Assembly: GCA_030595135.1 (NCBI GenBank)
Contig: JAUVDU010000001.1
Span: 1 to 18,143, forward strand
Length of the DNA stretch: 18,143 nt
Origin: Deltaproteobacteria bacterium
GTDB lineage: Bacteria; Desulfobacterota; Anaeroferrophillalia; Anaeroferrophillales; Tharpellaceae
Reading direction: 5' to 3'
Both the position numbers and the translations under genes were made by a program. The notes beneath the pieces are model-generated. The model made no database searches, had not been told where the DNA came from, and saw only the letters and a list, made by a program, of their open reading frames with translations. Every line of letters starts with the position of its first letter. Within the stretch, counting starts at the first letter, position 1. Shown piece after piece: positions 6,416 to 14,356 of the stretch.

Positions 6416-7966
6416 ATGGAAGCGCTAGTCTATGTTGTTTTAGTTGTGCTAGGAGTAGGTGCCGGTTATCTGCTCCATAAAAAGTTTACTGAAAAAAGTC
6501 AGGATGTATCTCGTAAGGAAGCTGATTTAATGGTTTCCGAGGCCCGTAAAGAGGCCGATCTGTTGCGAAAAGAGGCAACATTGCAGGCCAAGGATGTTGT
6601 TTTGAAGGCCAAGTCTGATTTTGAGGCAGATATGGTCGAGCGCCGCAAAGAGGCTCAGGTCTTGGAAAAACGTCTGGTTAGTAAAGAGGAGAGCCAGGAG
6701 CGGCGAACCGACAATCTTGACAAGAAAGAGGGTGACCTCAGCCGCCGGGAACAGAGTTTGTCCCAGCGCGACAAGAATGTTCAGGTTAAGGAGAAAGAGG
6801 TTCAGACGGTTTTACAGGAAGAGCGGGACAAGCTTGAATCAATTGCCGGTCTAACCCAAACTGAAGCCAAAGATACGCTGATGAAGCTGATGGAGGATGC
6901 GGCCAAGCATGAATCAGCTAAACGGGTCAAACAGATTGAGGATGAAGCCAAAGAGACCGCCGAAAAACGGGCTGTAAAAATAATTGCCCAGGCGGTTCAG
7001 CGTTACGCCGGTGACTATGCTACGGAACGGACGGTTTCGGTGGTGAATTTACCTGGTGATGATATGAAAGGCCGGATAATTGGTCGCGAAGGTCGTAATA
7101 TTCGGGCCATTGAAGCGGCGACCGGGGTTGATCTGATTATTGATGATACCCCCGAAGCGGTTATTATTTCATCTTTTGATCCGGTTCGCCGGGCGGTGGC
7201 AAAACATGCGCTTGAACGCCTGATTACTGATGGCCGTATCCATCCGGCCCGGATTGAAGAGGTTGTTAATAAAGTTCAGGGCGAGATTGATCAGACGATC
7301 AAGGATGCCGGCGAAAAAGCGATCTTTGATCTCGGTATACATGGGATGAATCCTGAACTGGTTCGGATGATCGGGCGTTTGAAGTATCGCACCAGCTATA
7401 CGCAGAATATCTATGAGCACTCTTTAGAGGTTGCCTTTATCTGTGGGATGATGGCGGATGAACTTAAACTTTCCAACAAAATGGCTCGCAGAGCCGGACT
7501 TCTCCATGATATTGGTAAAGCCATGGATCATGAAATTGAGGGCTCTCATGCGGTTATCGGAGCTGATTTTGCCCGGCGTCATGGTGAATCACCGGAGATT
7601 GTCCAGGCCATTGAGGCCCATCATGGTGATGTTGAGATCAAACACCCTCTTGATGTTTTGGTGCAGGCAGCCGATGCTCTTTCCGGAGCGCGTCCCGGAG
7701 CCCGTAAAGAGATGCTTGATGCCTACATCAAGCGTCTTGAGGCTCTTGAAGATATTGGTAACTCTTTTAAGGGGGTTGAGAAAACCTTTGCGATTCAGGC
7801 CGGTCGTGATGTTCGGGTGATGGTCAATCATGAGAATATCAGTGATGAAGATGCCGTGGTTCTGTCGCGTGACATTGCCGGTAAAATCGAGAAAGAGTTG
7901 ACCTATCCCGGCCAGATTCGAGTGACCGTTATTCGTGAGACCAGAGCTTTCACAATGGCTAAATAA
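6416..7966 (+). CDS. rny: Ribonuclease Y
   Basis: The 516-residue protein has the full RNase Y architecture. An N-terminal membrane helix (residues 2-20) is followed by a long charged coiled coil (about 25-200). A KH RNA-binding domain carries [12 protein letters not shown] (219-230). An HD domain carries His335 in YEHSLEVA and His364-Asp365 in [12 protein letters not shown], the metal-binding pair for hydrolysis. RNase Y is a membrane-tethered endoribonuclease that starts mRNA decay in many bacteria lacking RNase E. Length is as expected for the family (about 510-520). The ATG has an excellent ribosome-binding site, AAAGAGGAG, 5 bases upstream. The ymdB start follows the stop codon with no gap, so the two are almost certainly one operon. 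Confidence 0.97.
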   Translation: MEALVYVVLVVLGVGAGYLLHKKFTEKSQDVSRKEADLMVSEARKEADLLRKEATLQAKDVVLKAKSDFEADMVERRKEAQVLEKRLVSKEESQERRTDNLDKKEGDLSRREQSLSQRDKNVQVKEKEVQTVLQEERDKLESIAGLTQTEAKDTLMKLMEDAAKHESAKRVKQIEDEAKETAEKRAVKIIAQAVQRYAGDYATERTVSVVNLPGDDMKGRIIGREGRNIRAIEAATGVDLIIDDTPEAVIISSFDPVRRAVAKHALERLITDGRIHPARIEEVVNKVQGEIDQTIKDAGEKAIFDLGIHGMNPELVRMIGRLKYRTSYTQNIYEHSLEVAFICGMMADELKLSNKMARRAGLLHDIGKAMDHEIEGSHAVIGADFARRHGESPEIVQAIEAHHGDVEIKHPLDVLVQAADALSGARPGARKEMLDAYIKRLEALEDIGNSFKGVEKTFAIQAGRDVRVMVNHENISDEDAVVLSRDIAGKIEKELTYPGQIRVTVIRETRAFTMAK

Positions 7967-8755
7967 GTGATCAAGTTACTTTTTATTGGTGATATAATCG
8001 GTCGGCCCGGCCGGCGAGCGGTTGCGACGTTGTTGCCTGGTCTCAAAAGCGAACACGCTTTTGACTTGGTGATAGCTAACGGTGAAAATGCCGCCGGTGG
8101 ATTCGGCCTGACGCCCAAGATTGCCGATGAGCTTTTCGGACTGGGTATAGATGTCATTACCTCTGGTAACCATATCTGGGATCAGAAGGAGATTGAAGGC
8201 TACCTGCGGCAGAATTATCGCCTTTTACGACCAGCAAATTATCCGGTCGATGATCTGGGCCAAGGTGCAATTGTGATTGAACTTGACCGGCGCCCACAGA
8301 TTAAAGTCGGGATTGTTAACTTGGCCGGCCGGGTTTTTCTGGGGCCGGCTGATTGCCCTTTTCGGACAGGTCGTGATCAAGTGAATCGATTGCGATCGGA
8401 AACTCCGATAATTGTGGTCGATTTTCATGCCGAAGCCAGTTCTGAAAAAAATGCTCTGGCAACTTTTCTTGATGGGCATGTATCTTTGTTTGTGGGCACT
8501 CACACTCATGTGCAGACGGCCGATGAGAGAATCTTGCCGCGGGGTACCGCATATATAACCGATGTCGGCATGGTCGGCGGGCGTAACTCGGTGATTGGTA
8601 TGAAACCTGACCGCGTGATCGAGAAATTTCTCAATGGTAAACCGCAACGCTACGAGGTCGAGAAGAAAGATATTTGGCTCTCGGCGGTTATTGCCGAGAT
8701 CGACGAAGATAGCGGACAGGCGAGGTCATTGCAGCGTTTGCAAATTCCAGCTTAA
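7967..8755 (+). CDS. ymdB: YmdB-family (TIGR00282) metallophosphoesterase
   Basis: The GTG start lies immediately after the rny stop codon. The 262-residue product shows the family's metal-site motifs in order: GDIIGRPGR (Asp9), NGEN (Glu40), SGNHIWD (Asn68), VDFHAEASSEK (His154) and GTHTHVQTAD (His179, His181), then ITDVGM. This matches the calcineurin-like dinuclear phosphodiesterases typified by Bacillus subtilis YmdB, which acts on cyclic nucleotides and influences biofilm and motility programmes. The rny-ymdB pairing is widely conserved. Length is normal and no key residue is missing. An intrinsic terminator follows 8 bases after the stop. Confidence 0.95.
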   Translation: MIKLLFIGDIIGRPGRRAVATLLPGLKSEHAFDLVIANGENAAGGFGLTPKIADELFGLGIDVITSGNHIWDQKEIEGYLRQNYRLLRPANYPVDDLGQGAIVIELDRRPQIKVGIVNLAGRVFLGPADCPFRTGRDQVNRLRSETPIIVVDFHAEASSEKNALATFLDGHVSLFVGTHTHVQTADERILPRGTAYITDVGMVGGRNSVIGMKPDRVIEKFLNGKPQRYEVEKKDIWLSAVIAEIDEDSGQARSLQRLQIPA

Positions 8756-8763
8756 TCATGTAT

Positions 8764-8796
8764 AAAAAAAGGAGAGTTTATAGACTCTCCTTTTTT
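8764..8796. terminator. Intrinsic terminator after ymdB (bidirectional)
   Basis: A run of A's (8764-8770) precedes the stem GGAGAGT/ACTCTCC (8771-8777 with 8784-8790), loop TTATAG, followed by TTTTTT (8791-8796). The A-run makes it active in either direction in principle. It ends only 28 bases before the next start codon. Confidence 0.88.
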
Positions 8797-8824
8797 ATGT
8801 AAATGTAGAGAGTGAGGTTGACCT

Positions 8825-9148
8825 ATGCGGGTAGGTGATTTACAGCAGATCATGCTGCAGACTGATACGGTAGGTAAAGTTCAACAACAAGGAGCACATG
8901 GAGCTGATGTTGAGCAAAGTAAACTGGCTTCTCAACAGCTGGCCAAAGATAAGGAGAAAGAGAGCCAGGTGCAATCCATGGAGGAGACCGATACGGTTCT
9001 GATCAAGGATCGTGAGTCGCGCCGAAACCATCAGGAACAAGCCGACAACGATGAACCTGAGGGCAAAACCGGTGATGAAGAAGGTTCGGGGAAGTCTGAT
9101 TCGGCGATTCCGCTTCGAGCTGGGAAACATATAGATATTAGGGTGTAA
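8825..9148 (+). CDS. Charged Gln-rich hypothetical protein (107 aa)
   Basis: The ATG at 8825 lies behind GAGTGAGG (8810-8817). The product starts MRVGDLQQIMLQTDTVGKVQQQ, is rich in Gln, Glu, Asp and Lys throughout, has no hydrophobic segment, and ends in a short more ordered piece (IPLRAGKHIDIRV). It is predicted to be a soluble, largely helical then disordered protein. I recall short proteins of this style (N-terminal 'RV.DLQ', Gln-rich middle, 'IKDRE' box) near rny/ymdB in other deltaproteobacteria, but I cannot assign a function. Because a terminator sits just upstream, expression would need read-through or a weak promoter overlapping the hairpin. The composition and start signal support a real gene. 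Confidence 0.65.
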   Translation: MRVGDLQQIMLQTDTVGKVQQQGAHGADVEQSKLASQQLAKDKEKESQVQSMEETDTVLIKDRESRRNHQEQADNDEPEGKTGDEEGSGKSDSAIPLRAGKHIDIRV

Positions 9149-9198
9149 TTTTTGTTCATGTGTCCGCGATGAAGTTGCATTATCTAGCGGCAAACTTT

Positions 9199-9290
9199 GC
9201 TTCGCTCTCTTGAATGGGGTCACACCCCAAGAGTGCTTTCTCGTTACGCTCACAGCGAAGCCTGGGGTGTTTTGTGCCAGCAATGACCCC
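9199..9290. repeat. Compound palindromic intergenic repeat
   Basis: Several nested inverted repeats are packed together: GCTTCGCT (9199-9206) with AGCGAAGC (9254-9261), GGGGTCA (9216-9222) with TGACCCC (9284-9290), and ACACCCCA (9222-9229) with TGGGGTGT (9263-9270). GGGGT-CAC-ACCCC (9216-9228) can also fold on itself. The element lies between two convergent genes and may act as a transcription barrier. It looks like a REP-type or miniature mobile repeat, but I see no transposase or target duplication. Confidence 0.62.
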
Positions 9291-9341
9291 GCTCCCGGTA
9301 TGAGGAGCTTTGTTCCGGTTTTTGTTCGTCGTTAATCTACT

Positions 9342-11471
9342 CTACCTTAACTTCTCAAGCCGGTTCTCTACTTTTTTGAGAGATTCTATTTTTCCGGCAG
9401 TTGTCAGTCGACTGTCGCCGGTAAGTTGCTCGGAGTGTTCCAGGGCCATTTCCGTGCTCGCTAAGATGTCTATAAAGAAGGTGTTGACCAGTTCACGGCA
9501 CTCTTCGATGTGGTGGCGCAGGAAGGCATATTTGAGTTGTTCACGATAGTTTGTCAGCCAGCGAGGCAGCTCTTTTTGAGTTGCCTTTTTCAGTTGTTGA
9601 GCATACTCTTCACCAAGTGGCCGGCGGCGTCTGAAACGGACGATTTTTTTGCTTAAGAGTAGAACCAGGGACTGAATCTTGTCGACAATGGCAAAACGTT
9701 CTTCCGCTTCACTGCTTAAAGTAAATTCCGGTATTTCTCCGCCGATTTTAATTGGCAGGGCTAGATTTTCCTGACTGATACTCTTTTCTCCGGTAAAGTT
9801 TTCACAGATAATAAAAAGTGGAGCACAACCATTCAGGAGCTGCTCGTTGATTTCCGCATGCAGAGATTTCATAAAACTTAAGGTTTCGATAACCACTCTC
9901 TCTCTAAGTTGGGGTGGAATCGTGAGTTGGAAATGGTTGTCAATGATGTGAACCGGAGTTAAAGGGTTACGGCTCTTTTCCGGTAGGAGTTCCAGAGGAG
10001 GTTGATAACTGTCAATTATCCGACTCAAATAGTTGCTCAGGCTGTCTGCTCCCTTATCATTAAGCCAGACTCTGATTTTGCTGTAGCTCTGCTTTTCGGC
10101 ATCGCTGCAGATTCCGTTAATGATGCGCTTGGCTTCTTTGAGGACGGCATCGACCTTGTGACGGTTGCTATGGTGTTGGTTCAAATCCGAGCTTAAAGCA
10201 TCATCTTCTCCCGAGAGCCGGGCGAGTTGATTTTTAATCAGGCGCCGGGTGCCGTCGATAATCTGTTGCAGACGTTTCTCACTGTGTTGGAGCAGGGCTG
10301 TGGTCGCCTGGTTGCTTCCCAGATCAAACAAACGATCCAGGAAATCTTTCTCACCCTGCATGGAAACCGCAAGTTTTTCGCTCTCTTCCTGCCACCGTGC
10401 AAAACGTTGTTGGGAAGTTGGATTTAATTGCTTAATGATCTCCGGATCGGACCAGAAAAGAGCCAGAGCCGAAAAAGCATATAGCGGTTGGCTAAAGCCC
10501 AGTTCACTTAGTTCATCCGAGCAGCGTTTGATCATGCTTTTGAGTTCGTCCCTGTCTTGATGTTCATCCAGGTCGAGGTTGATGACAAAAAGCAGGCGTT
10601 CCTCCAACCCCAGTTCCCGCAGGTGTTCGAGCAACTGATAGTCAGCCTGGCGCAGGCCGATCCGGCTGCTGATAACGTAGATAAGGGCCGGGCTTTCACT
10701 GAGTTGCTGGACGATAATGCTTTGATGGCTCGGGTTGGGGGTGTCAAGGCCGGGCAGATCTCGTAAGGCCAGGTATGGGGGGAGTAGTTTAAGGGGGGCC
10801 TTGATGGTGATGCCGAGCAGGTAAGGAGACAACGTTTCATCCCGGATGAAGAGTCGATAGCGTTGGTCTTCGGAATCGCTGATGGTGAAATCTAATTGTT
10901 GGTTGTGGTAGTGTTCAGTAACCTTTTCCGCGCCATTAATAAGATTGCGTAAGAGACGATAGGACTCGTTGAAAATGCCGTGTCGGGTGAGTTGTTTGCC
11001 GTGGTGCTGATAATTGTTGAGAAGGCCGTCAATTTGCAAGCGATCATCAGGATTGAAAAGAGAGAGTTGGCGATCATCCAGGTCATCACTGAAGATCAGG
11101 TTGACGGCTTGTTTAAACATCTCACTGATGACGGTTTCCGGTTGTAATTCGATATGGGCGGAAAAGTTCTTGCCTGCACTTACAGTGGTCGGGAAACTGG
11201 TGGTGATGCCGGCCCCGGTCGGCAGCAGGTCAGCTCCGGCCAGGGTGTTGATGAGTGTGCTTTTGCCTGATTTAACCGGGCCTATGCAGGTGACGGGTAA
11301 GCTGAAACTTGAACGTAGCCCATTAAGAGTGGTCAGGGTCTGGCGCCAGCGCTGGAGATGGTTGTCACTTTGCGGCCAATCGGTTTCAAGCTCTGCAAGA
11401 ATTATATCAAGGCTTTTTATACGGCAACTGAAGGTTTGTGCCGGTTCATTGTCGAGGTTGATTTCAGTCAT
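9342..11471 (-). CDS. Dynamin-like GTPase
   Basis: The 709-residue product has a dynamin-type GTPase domain. The P-loop GPVKSGKST is at residues 64-72 and is followed by a Thr-rich switch region (ITTSFPTTV, 89-97). G3 is DLPG at 238-241 (RDLPGLDTPNP), and a G4-like NLDLD lies at 298-302 in FVINLDLDEHQ. The GPVKSGKSTLINTL signature and the TT..PT switch are typical of bacterial dynamin-like proteins. The rest is long helical stalk-like sequence; a basic patch, KKIVRFRRRRPLG, could contact membrane. I chose ATG 11471 (MTEINLDNEP) over a TTG five codons upstream; neither has a clear ribosome-binding site. Many bacterial dynamins occur in pairs, but this one has no second copy beside it. The native role is unknown; membrane remodelling or repair is a family-level inference. 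The stop is TAG. Confidence 0.87.
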   Translation of the reverse strand: MTEINLDNEPAQTFSCRIKSLDIILAELETDWPQSDNHLQRWRQTLTTLNGLRSSFSLPVTCIGPVKSGKSTLINTLAGADLLPTGAGITTSFPTTVSAGKNFSAHIELQPETVISEMFKQAVNLIFSDDLDDRQLSLFNPDDRLQIDGLLNNYQHHGKQLTRHGIFNESYRLLRNLINGAEKVTEHYHNQQLDFTISDSEDQRYRLFIRDETLSPYLLGITIKAPLKLLPPYLALRDLPGLDTPNPSHQSIIVQQLSESPALIYVISSRIGLRQADYQLLEHLRELGLEERLLFVINLDLDEHQDRDELKSMIKRCSDELSELGFSQPLYAFSALALFWSDPEIIKQLNPTSQQRFARWQEESEKLAVSMQGEKDFLDRLFDLGSNQATTALLQHSEKRLQQIIDGTRRLIKNQLARLSGEDDALSSDLNQHHSNRHKVDAVLKEAKRIINGICSDAEKQSYSKIRVWLNDKGADSLSNYLSRIIDSYQPPLELLPEKSRNPLTPVHIIDNHFQLTIPPQLRERVVIETLSFMKSLHAEINEQLLNGCAPLFIICENFTGEKSISQENLALPIKIGGEIPEFTLSSEAEERFAIVDKIQSLVLLLSKKIVRFRRRRPLGEEYAQQLKKATQKELPRWLTNYREQLKYAFLRHHIEECRELVNTFFIDILASTEMALEHSEQLTGDSRLTTAGKIESLKKVENRLEKLR

Positions 11472-11597
11472 GGTTTTAGATGTCAATTAAATTGAGCTGC
11501 TTGAAGATACGATGGCAAAGAAATATTATGGCATAATGCCGGCATTGATGCAAGATGTAAAATGTTTTGCAACAGATATCCGATAACTATTTTCTAC

Positions 11598-11627
11598 TTG
11601 ACAAAGAGGCTGGTTGTAATGTAGAAA
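11598..11627 (+). promoter_or_regulatory. Candidate promoter for tRNA-Met
   Basis: TTGACA at 11598-11603 is a perfect -35 box. TAGAAA at 11622-11627 is a 4-of-6 match to the -10 box with an 18-base spacer. Transcription would start about 15-20 bases before the tRNA, as expected for a stable RNA gene. It points away from the dynamin gene. Confidence 0.55.
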
Positions 11628-11650
11628 ACGCCGCTTGACTAAGTTGTTGC

Positions 11651-11723
11651 GGGCCCATAGCTCAGCTGGAAGAGCCACCGGCTCATAACCGGTAGGTCCC
11701 TGGTTCGAACCCAGGTGGGCCCA
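11651..11723 (+). tRNA. tRNA-Met (CAT anticodon)
   Basis: A full cloverleaf folds: acceptor GGGCCCA with TGGGCCC plus discriminator A, D arm GCTC...GAGC, anticodon stem ACCGG/CCGGT with loop CTCATAA (anticodon CAT), variable region AGGTC, and T arm CCTGG-TTCGAAC-CCAGG. The 3' CCA is not encoded and must be added. The acceptor pairs perfectly at 1-72, which excludes an initiator-type mismatch. CAT leaves elongator Met or lysidine-modified Ile; the sequence resembles genes I recall as elongator Met in related bacteria. Confidence 0.95.
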
Positions 11724-11836
11724 TCATTCTCCTTGCAGAATATTTGGGAAGAGATGCCGATTGTCGGAAATTTGTCAGTCTATATATATGCCGATCGAGA
11801 CTTCACCACTGAGGTTGAGTCGCAAGAGAACGGAAC

Positions 11837-11871
11837 AAAAAAAGTGCACCCCAAGAAGGTGCACTTTTTTT
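11837..11871. terminator. Intrinsic terminator-like hairpin between tRNA-Met and nif3
   Basis: AAAAAAAGTGCACC (11837-11850) is the exact reverse complement of GGTGCACTTTTTTT (11858-11871), with loop CCAAGAA. The GC-containing stem plus T-run is a textbook bidirectional terminator. It would end the tRNA transcript, but it also lies only 19 bases before the nif3-family start codon. Confidence 0.88.
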
Positions 11872-11890
11872 GTGGTTGAGGTTTCCTCTT

Positions 11891-13042
11891 ATGAACTCTG
11901 ATCCCGGCGGAAATAGTCAGATTAATCACGGTACTTTGATTGATTATCTTAAGGCAAAAATCCCGTCCGGATTGAGTGAGTCCTGGGATAATTGTGGTTT
12001 GCAGGTCGGCAGCCGGCAGTGGCCGTTGCATGGGGTACTTTGCTGTCTTGATTTTTCCGATGCCGTGATTGCCGAAGCGCAAGCTGTCGGTGCCAACTTT
12101 ATCTTCAGTCATCATCCGCTCTTTTTTAAACCCTTGAAGAGACTTGATCTGGATCTTTTTCCCGGAAACCTGCTCCAACAAGCTTTGAGCGCCGGTATTA
12201 CTCTCTACAGCGCTCACACTAATTTGGATAGTGTTGCCGGAGGGGTTAATGATCATCTGGCCAAGTTGCTTGGTGTGACCGACAGCTTACCCCTTATTTC
12301 GCATTTTAGGGAACTCTATAAGTTGGTGACTTTTGTGCCGCCGGCTGAGGCTGATCAGGTCGGGGCCGCTCTCTTTGCCGCCGGGGCCGGATGTTTGGGC
12401 GAGGGTCGCTACAGCGAATGTTCTTTTCGTTCTTCAGGAGTCGGGAGCTTTCGTCCCGCCCCCGGATCAGCCCCCCGAGTCGGTGAGATCGGCCGAATGA
12501 ATCTGGTCGATGAGATTCGTCTTGAGACCGTGCTCGATAAGAATCTGTTGGCGAGTGTCTTGAAGGGGTTGCGGCAGGCGCATCCTTATGAGGTTCCGGC
12601 CTATGATCTCTATCCTATGCAACTTCCCGATGAGGCCTGTGGTCCCGGCCGTATTGGTGAACTGGAAGACAATATGATCCTGGCGGAATTTGCTGATCTC
12701 GTTAAATTTCGGCTTGGAACTACTTCCCTGCGCTTGATTGGTGGTGACCCGGAGCGCAAGGTGAAGAAGATAGCCCTTTGTGGAGGCAGTGGTTTTTCGT
12801 TTTATAAACAGGCACAAGCGGCCGGAGCCGATCTCTTTATTACTGGAGATATTAAATATCACGAGGCCCGGGAGGTTGTTGATCAGGGTGGAATTCCGAT
12901 TCTTGACGCTGGCCATTTTGCCACGGAAAGGCCGGTTTTGGAAGGTTGTGCGGCCTGGTGCCGTGAATTTTTATCAGATTATAGCGCACCGGTAGCGGTT
13001 GCTATTTCTCACTCTGAGCGGGAGCCCTGGGTAGTTTTGTAA
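11891..13042 (+). CDS. Nif3-like dinuclear metal centre protein
   Basis: The start is the ATG at 11891 (MNSDPGGN); a frame-open TTG at 11870 lies inside the terminator T-run and is rejected. The 383-residue protein has the Nif3/YqfO pattern: LIDYLKAKIPSGLSESWDNCGLQVGS at the N-terminus, metal-ligand motif SHHPLFF (His74, His75), SAHTNLD (His109, Asp113), and a C-terminal GDIKYHEAREVVDQGGIPILDAGHFATE holding the last His and Glu ligands. The middle (about residues 140-240, VTFVPPAEADQVGAALFAAGAG...HPYEVPAYDLYP) is the PII-like insertion found in YqfO-type members. The biochemical role is unsettled; a GTP cyclohydrolase I type 2 label is often transferred without proof. It lies 56 bases before the zinc-ribbon gene. 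Confidence 0.92.
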   Translation: MNSDPGGNSQINHGTLIDYLKAKIPSGLSESWDNCGLQVGSRQWPLHGVLCCLDFSDAVIAEAQAVGANFIFSHHPLFFKPLKRLDLDLFPGNLLQQALSAGITLYSAHTNLDSVAGGVNDHLAKLLGVTDSLPLISHFRELYKLVTFVPPAEADQVGAALFAAGAGCLGEGRYSECSFRSSGVGSFRPAPGSAPRVGEIGRMNLVDEIRLETVLDKNLLASVLKGLRQAHPYEVPAYDLYPMQLPDEACGPGRIGELEDNMILAEFADLVKFRLGTTSLRLIGGDPERKVKKIALCGGSGFSFYKQAQAAGADLFITGDIKYHEAREVVDQGGIPILDAGHFATERPVLEGCAAWCREFLSDYSAPVAVAISHSEREPWVVL

Positions 13043-13098
13043 AATCATTTGTAACTATTGATATAAGTAAAGAATCAGATTTAACAGGAGGAAAGACG

Positions 13099-13827
13099 TT
13101 GGAAAAACAGATGCAGCTGCTCTGGGAGCTACAAGAAATTGATGGTGGACTCGACCTGATTCGTGACACTCAGGAGGGTTTTGCTCCTAAACTTGACAAC
13201 ATAAAAGAGGATATTGATCTGCTGGGTGGTGCCGGACAGGAGTATCAACAGGAACTGGCGGCGAAAGAAGTAGAGCGTCGAGATCTTCGTGATGTGGTTG
13301 AACGACTTAAAGGTTTGATTTCGCAGTCAAAGGAAAAAATTGCTCAAGTCTCTAATAATAAAGAGTATTTCGCGGTATTAAAAGAGCTTGAACATAATCA
13401 GAAACTGGTTGAAAAGCAAGAAGTTGAGCTTGTCGGATTGATTGAAGAGATTGATTCTATCAAAGAGCAGATTGTTGATAATGAGAAAGAGCTGGCGACA
13501 AAGTATGATGAGATGGCTCAGGAAGAGAAGCTGATAGCGGAAAAAATTGCGGCTCTTGAAAAGAAGATCAAATCCGGAGGTAAAGGCCGGCAAGCCAAGG
13601 CCAAAGAGATTGATGATCTCTTTTTGCGACGTTATCAGCGTATTCGTCGGCGTTTTAATGATGCCGTGGTTCTAGCTGAAAATGGAACTTGTCGAGGTTG
13701 TAATGTTAAACTCCCTCCACAGGTCTATATCGACCTGCTGAAAGCTCAGGAGTTGATGAACTGTCCTAACTGTCAACGTATCATGGTTCATCGTGATGGG
13801 GATGACAGTAAGAAAAAGAAAAAGTAA
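13099..13827 (+). CDS. Coiled-coil protein with C-terminal C4 zinc ribbon (CT398-like)
   Basis: The TTG start is supported by an excellent ribosome-binding site, AGGAGGAAAG (13086-13095), at ideal spacing. The 242-residue protein is a long charged coiled coil (about residues 1-160, with the conserved-looking VSNNKEYFAVLKELEHNQ), then RRYQRIRRRF, then a zinc ribbon with Cys198, Cys201, Cys222 and Cys225 (GTCRGCNVKLPP...NCPNCQRIM). This is the architecture of the CT398 / 'C4-type zinc ribbon domain' family, thought to bind nucleic acid or partner proteins, with no established enzymatic activity. The order nif3 - zinc ribbon - rnpB recurs in deltaproteobacteria, as I recall it. It ends in a lysine-rich tail 12 bases before the rnpB stem begins. 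Confidence 0.92.
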   Translation: MEKQMQLLWELQEIDGGLDLIRDTQEGFAPKLDNIKEDIDLLGGAGQEYQQELAAKEVERRDLRDVVERLKGLISQSKEKIAQVSNNKEYFAVLKELEHNQKLVEKQEVELVGLIEEIDSIKEQIVDNEKELATKYDEMAQEEKLIAEKIAALEKKIKSGGKGRQAKAKEIDDLFLRRYQRIRRRFNDAVVLAENGTCRGCNVKLPPQVYIDLLKAQELMNCPNCQRIMVHRDGDDSKKKKK

Positions 13828-13838
13828 AAATATTAACT

Positions 13839-14305
13839 GTAGACTAAGAAGCAGGCCTGAGCAGGCTGGATGATCGCTGGTGTCTCTTCCTTTAAGTATA
13901 GGAGTGATACGGGAGGAAAGTCCGAACACCGCAGAGCAGGATGCTTCATAACGAGAAGTCCTGGTGACAGGCAGGCAAGTGCCACAGAAAATAGACCGCC
14001 TTTAAACTTTTAAGCTTAAGGGTAAGGGTGAAACGGTGAGGTAAGAGCTCACCAGTATCGATGGTGACATCGGTAGCTTGGTAAACCCCATCCGGTGCAA
14101 GGCCAAATAGGCTTCGTTTTCTCATGAGATTGAGGCGGCTCGTCTTAAGTAACCAGCTGGTAACAGCGGGTTCGGCGGAGCGGGTAGGCTGCTTGAGGTT
14201 GCGGGCAACCGTAATCCTAGATGAATGGTCATCACTTTCGCTAGGCAACTGATGGAAGTACAGAATTCGGCTTATAGGCCTGCTCGGGTCTGCTTTTTAG
14301 TCTAC
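13839..14305 (+). ncRNA. rnpB: RNase P RNA (type A)
   Basis: The universally conserved segments are in order and spacing: GAGGAAAGTCCGAAC (13913-13927), ACAGAAAATAGACCGCC (13984-14000), GTAAGAGCTCACC (14041-14053), GGTAAACCCCATCCGGTGCA then AGGCCAAATAG (14080-14110), TAGATGAATGG (14218-14228) and ACAGAATTCGGCTTATAG (14260-14277). This is the catalytic RNA that cleaves 5' leaders from pre-tRNAs. The ends pair in a long P1 helix: 13839-13867 with 14276-14305. The mature 5' and 3' ends may lie inside this helix, so coordinates are outer limits. It is downstream of and parallel to the zinc-ribbon gene. No strong promoter was seen, so read-through from that gene is possible. Confidence 0.96.
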
Positions 14306-14323
14306 AACCTCCAGGTAAAACGC

Positions 14324-14356
14324 TGACAACTGACAACTGGATTAATCTGGATTAAT
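14324..14356. repeat. Short tandem repeats abutting the motA start
   Basis: TGACAAC is repeated exactly at 14324-14330 and 14331-14337. It is followed by CTGGATTAAT repeated exactly at 14337-14346 and 14347-14356, the second copy ending on the base before the motA ATG. The repeats occupy the position where a ribosome-binding site would be, and none is visible. Confidence 0.7.

Noticed and set aside
8840..9283. 147-aa minus-strand frame over the charged hypothetical gene and the palindromic repeat
   Set aside because: It covers the repeat element and has no ribosome-binding site; the plus-strand frame has a better start signal and composition.
11780..12256. 158-aa open frame on the minus strand overlapping the nif3 start
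   Set aside because: It is antisense to a well-supported gene, passes through the terminator hairpin, and its composition looks like an antisense shadow.
13672..14248. Minus-strand frames across rnpB (85 and 100 aa)
   Set aside because: They are antisense to RNase P RNA, whose conserved blocks are clearly present.
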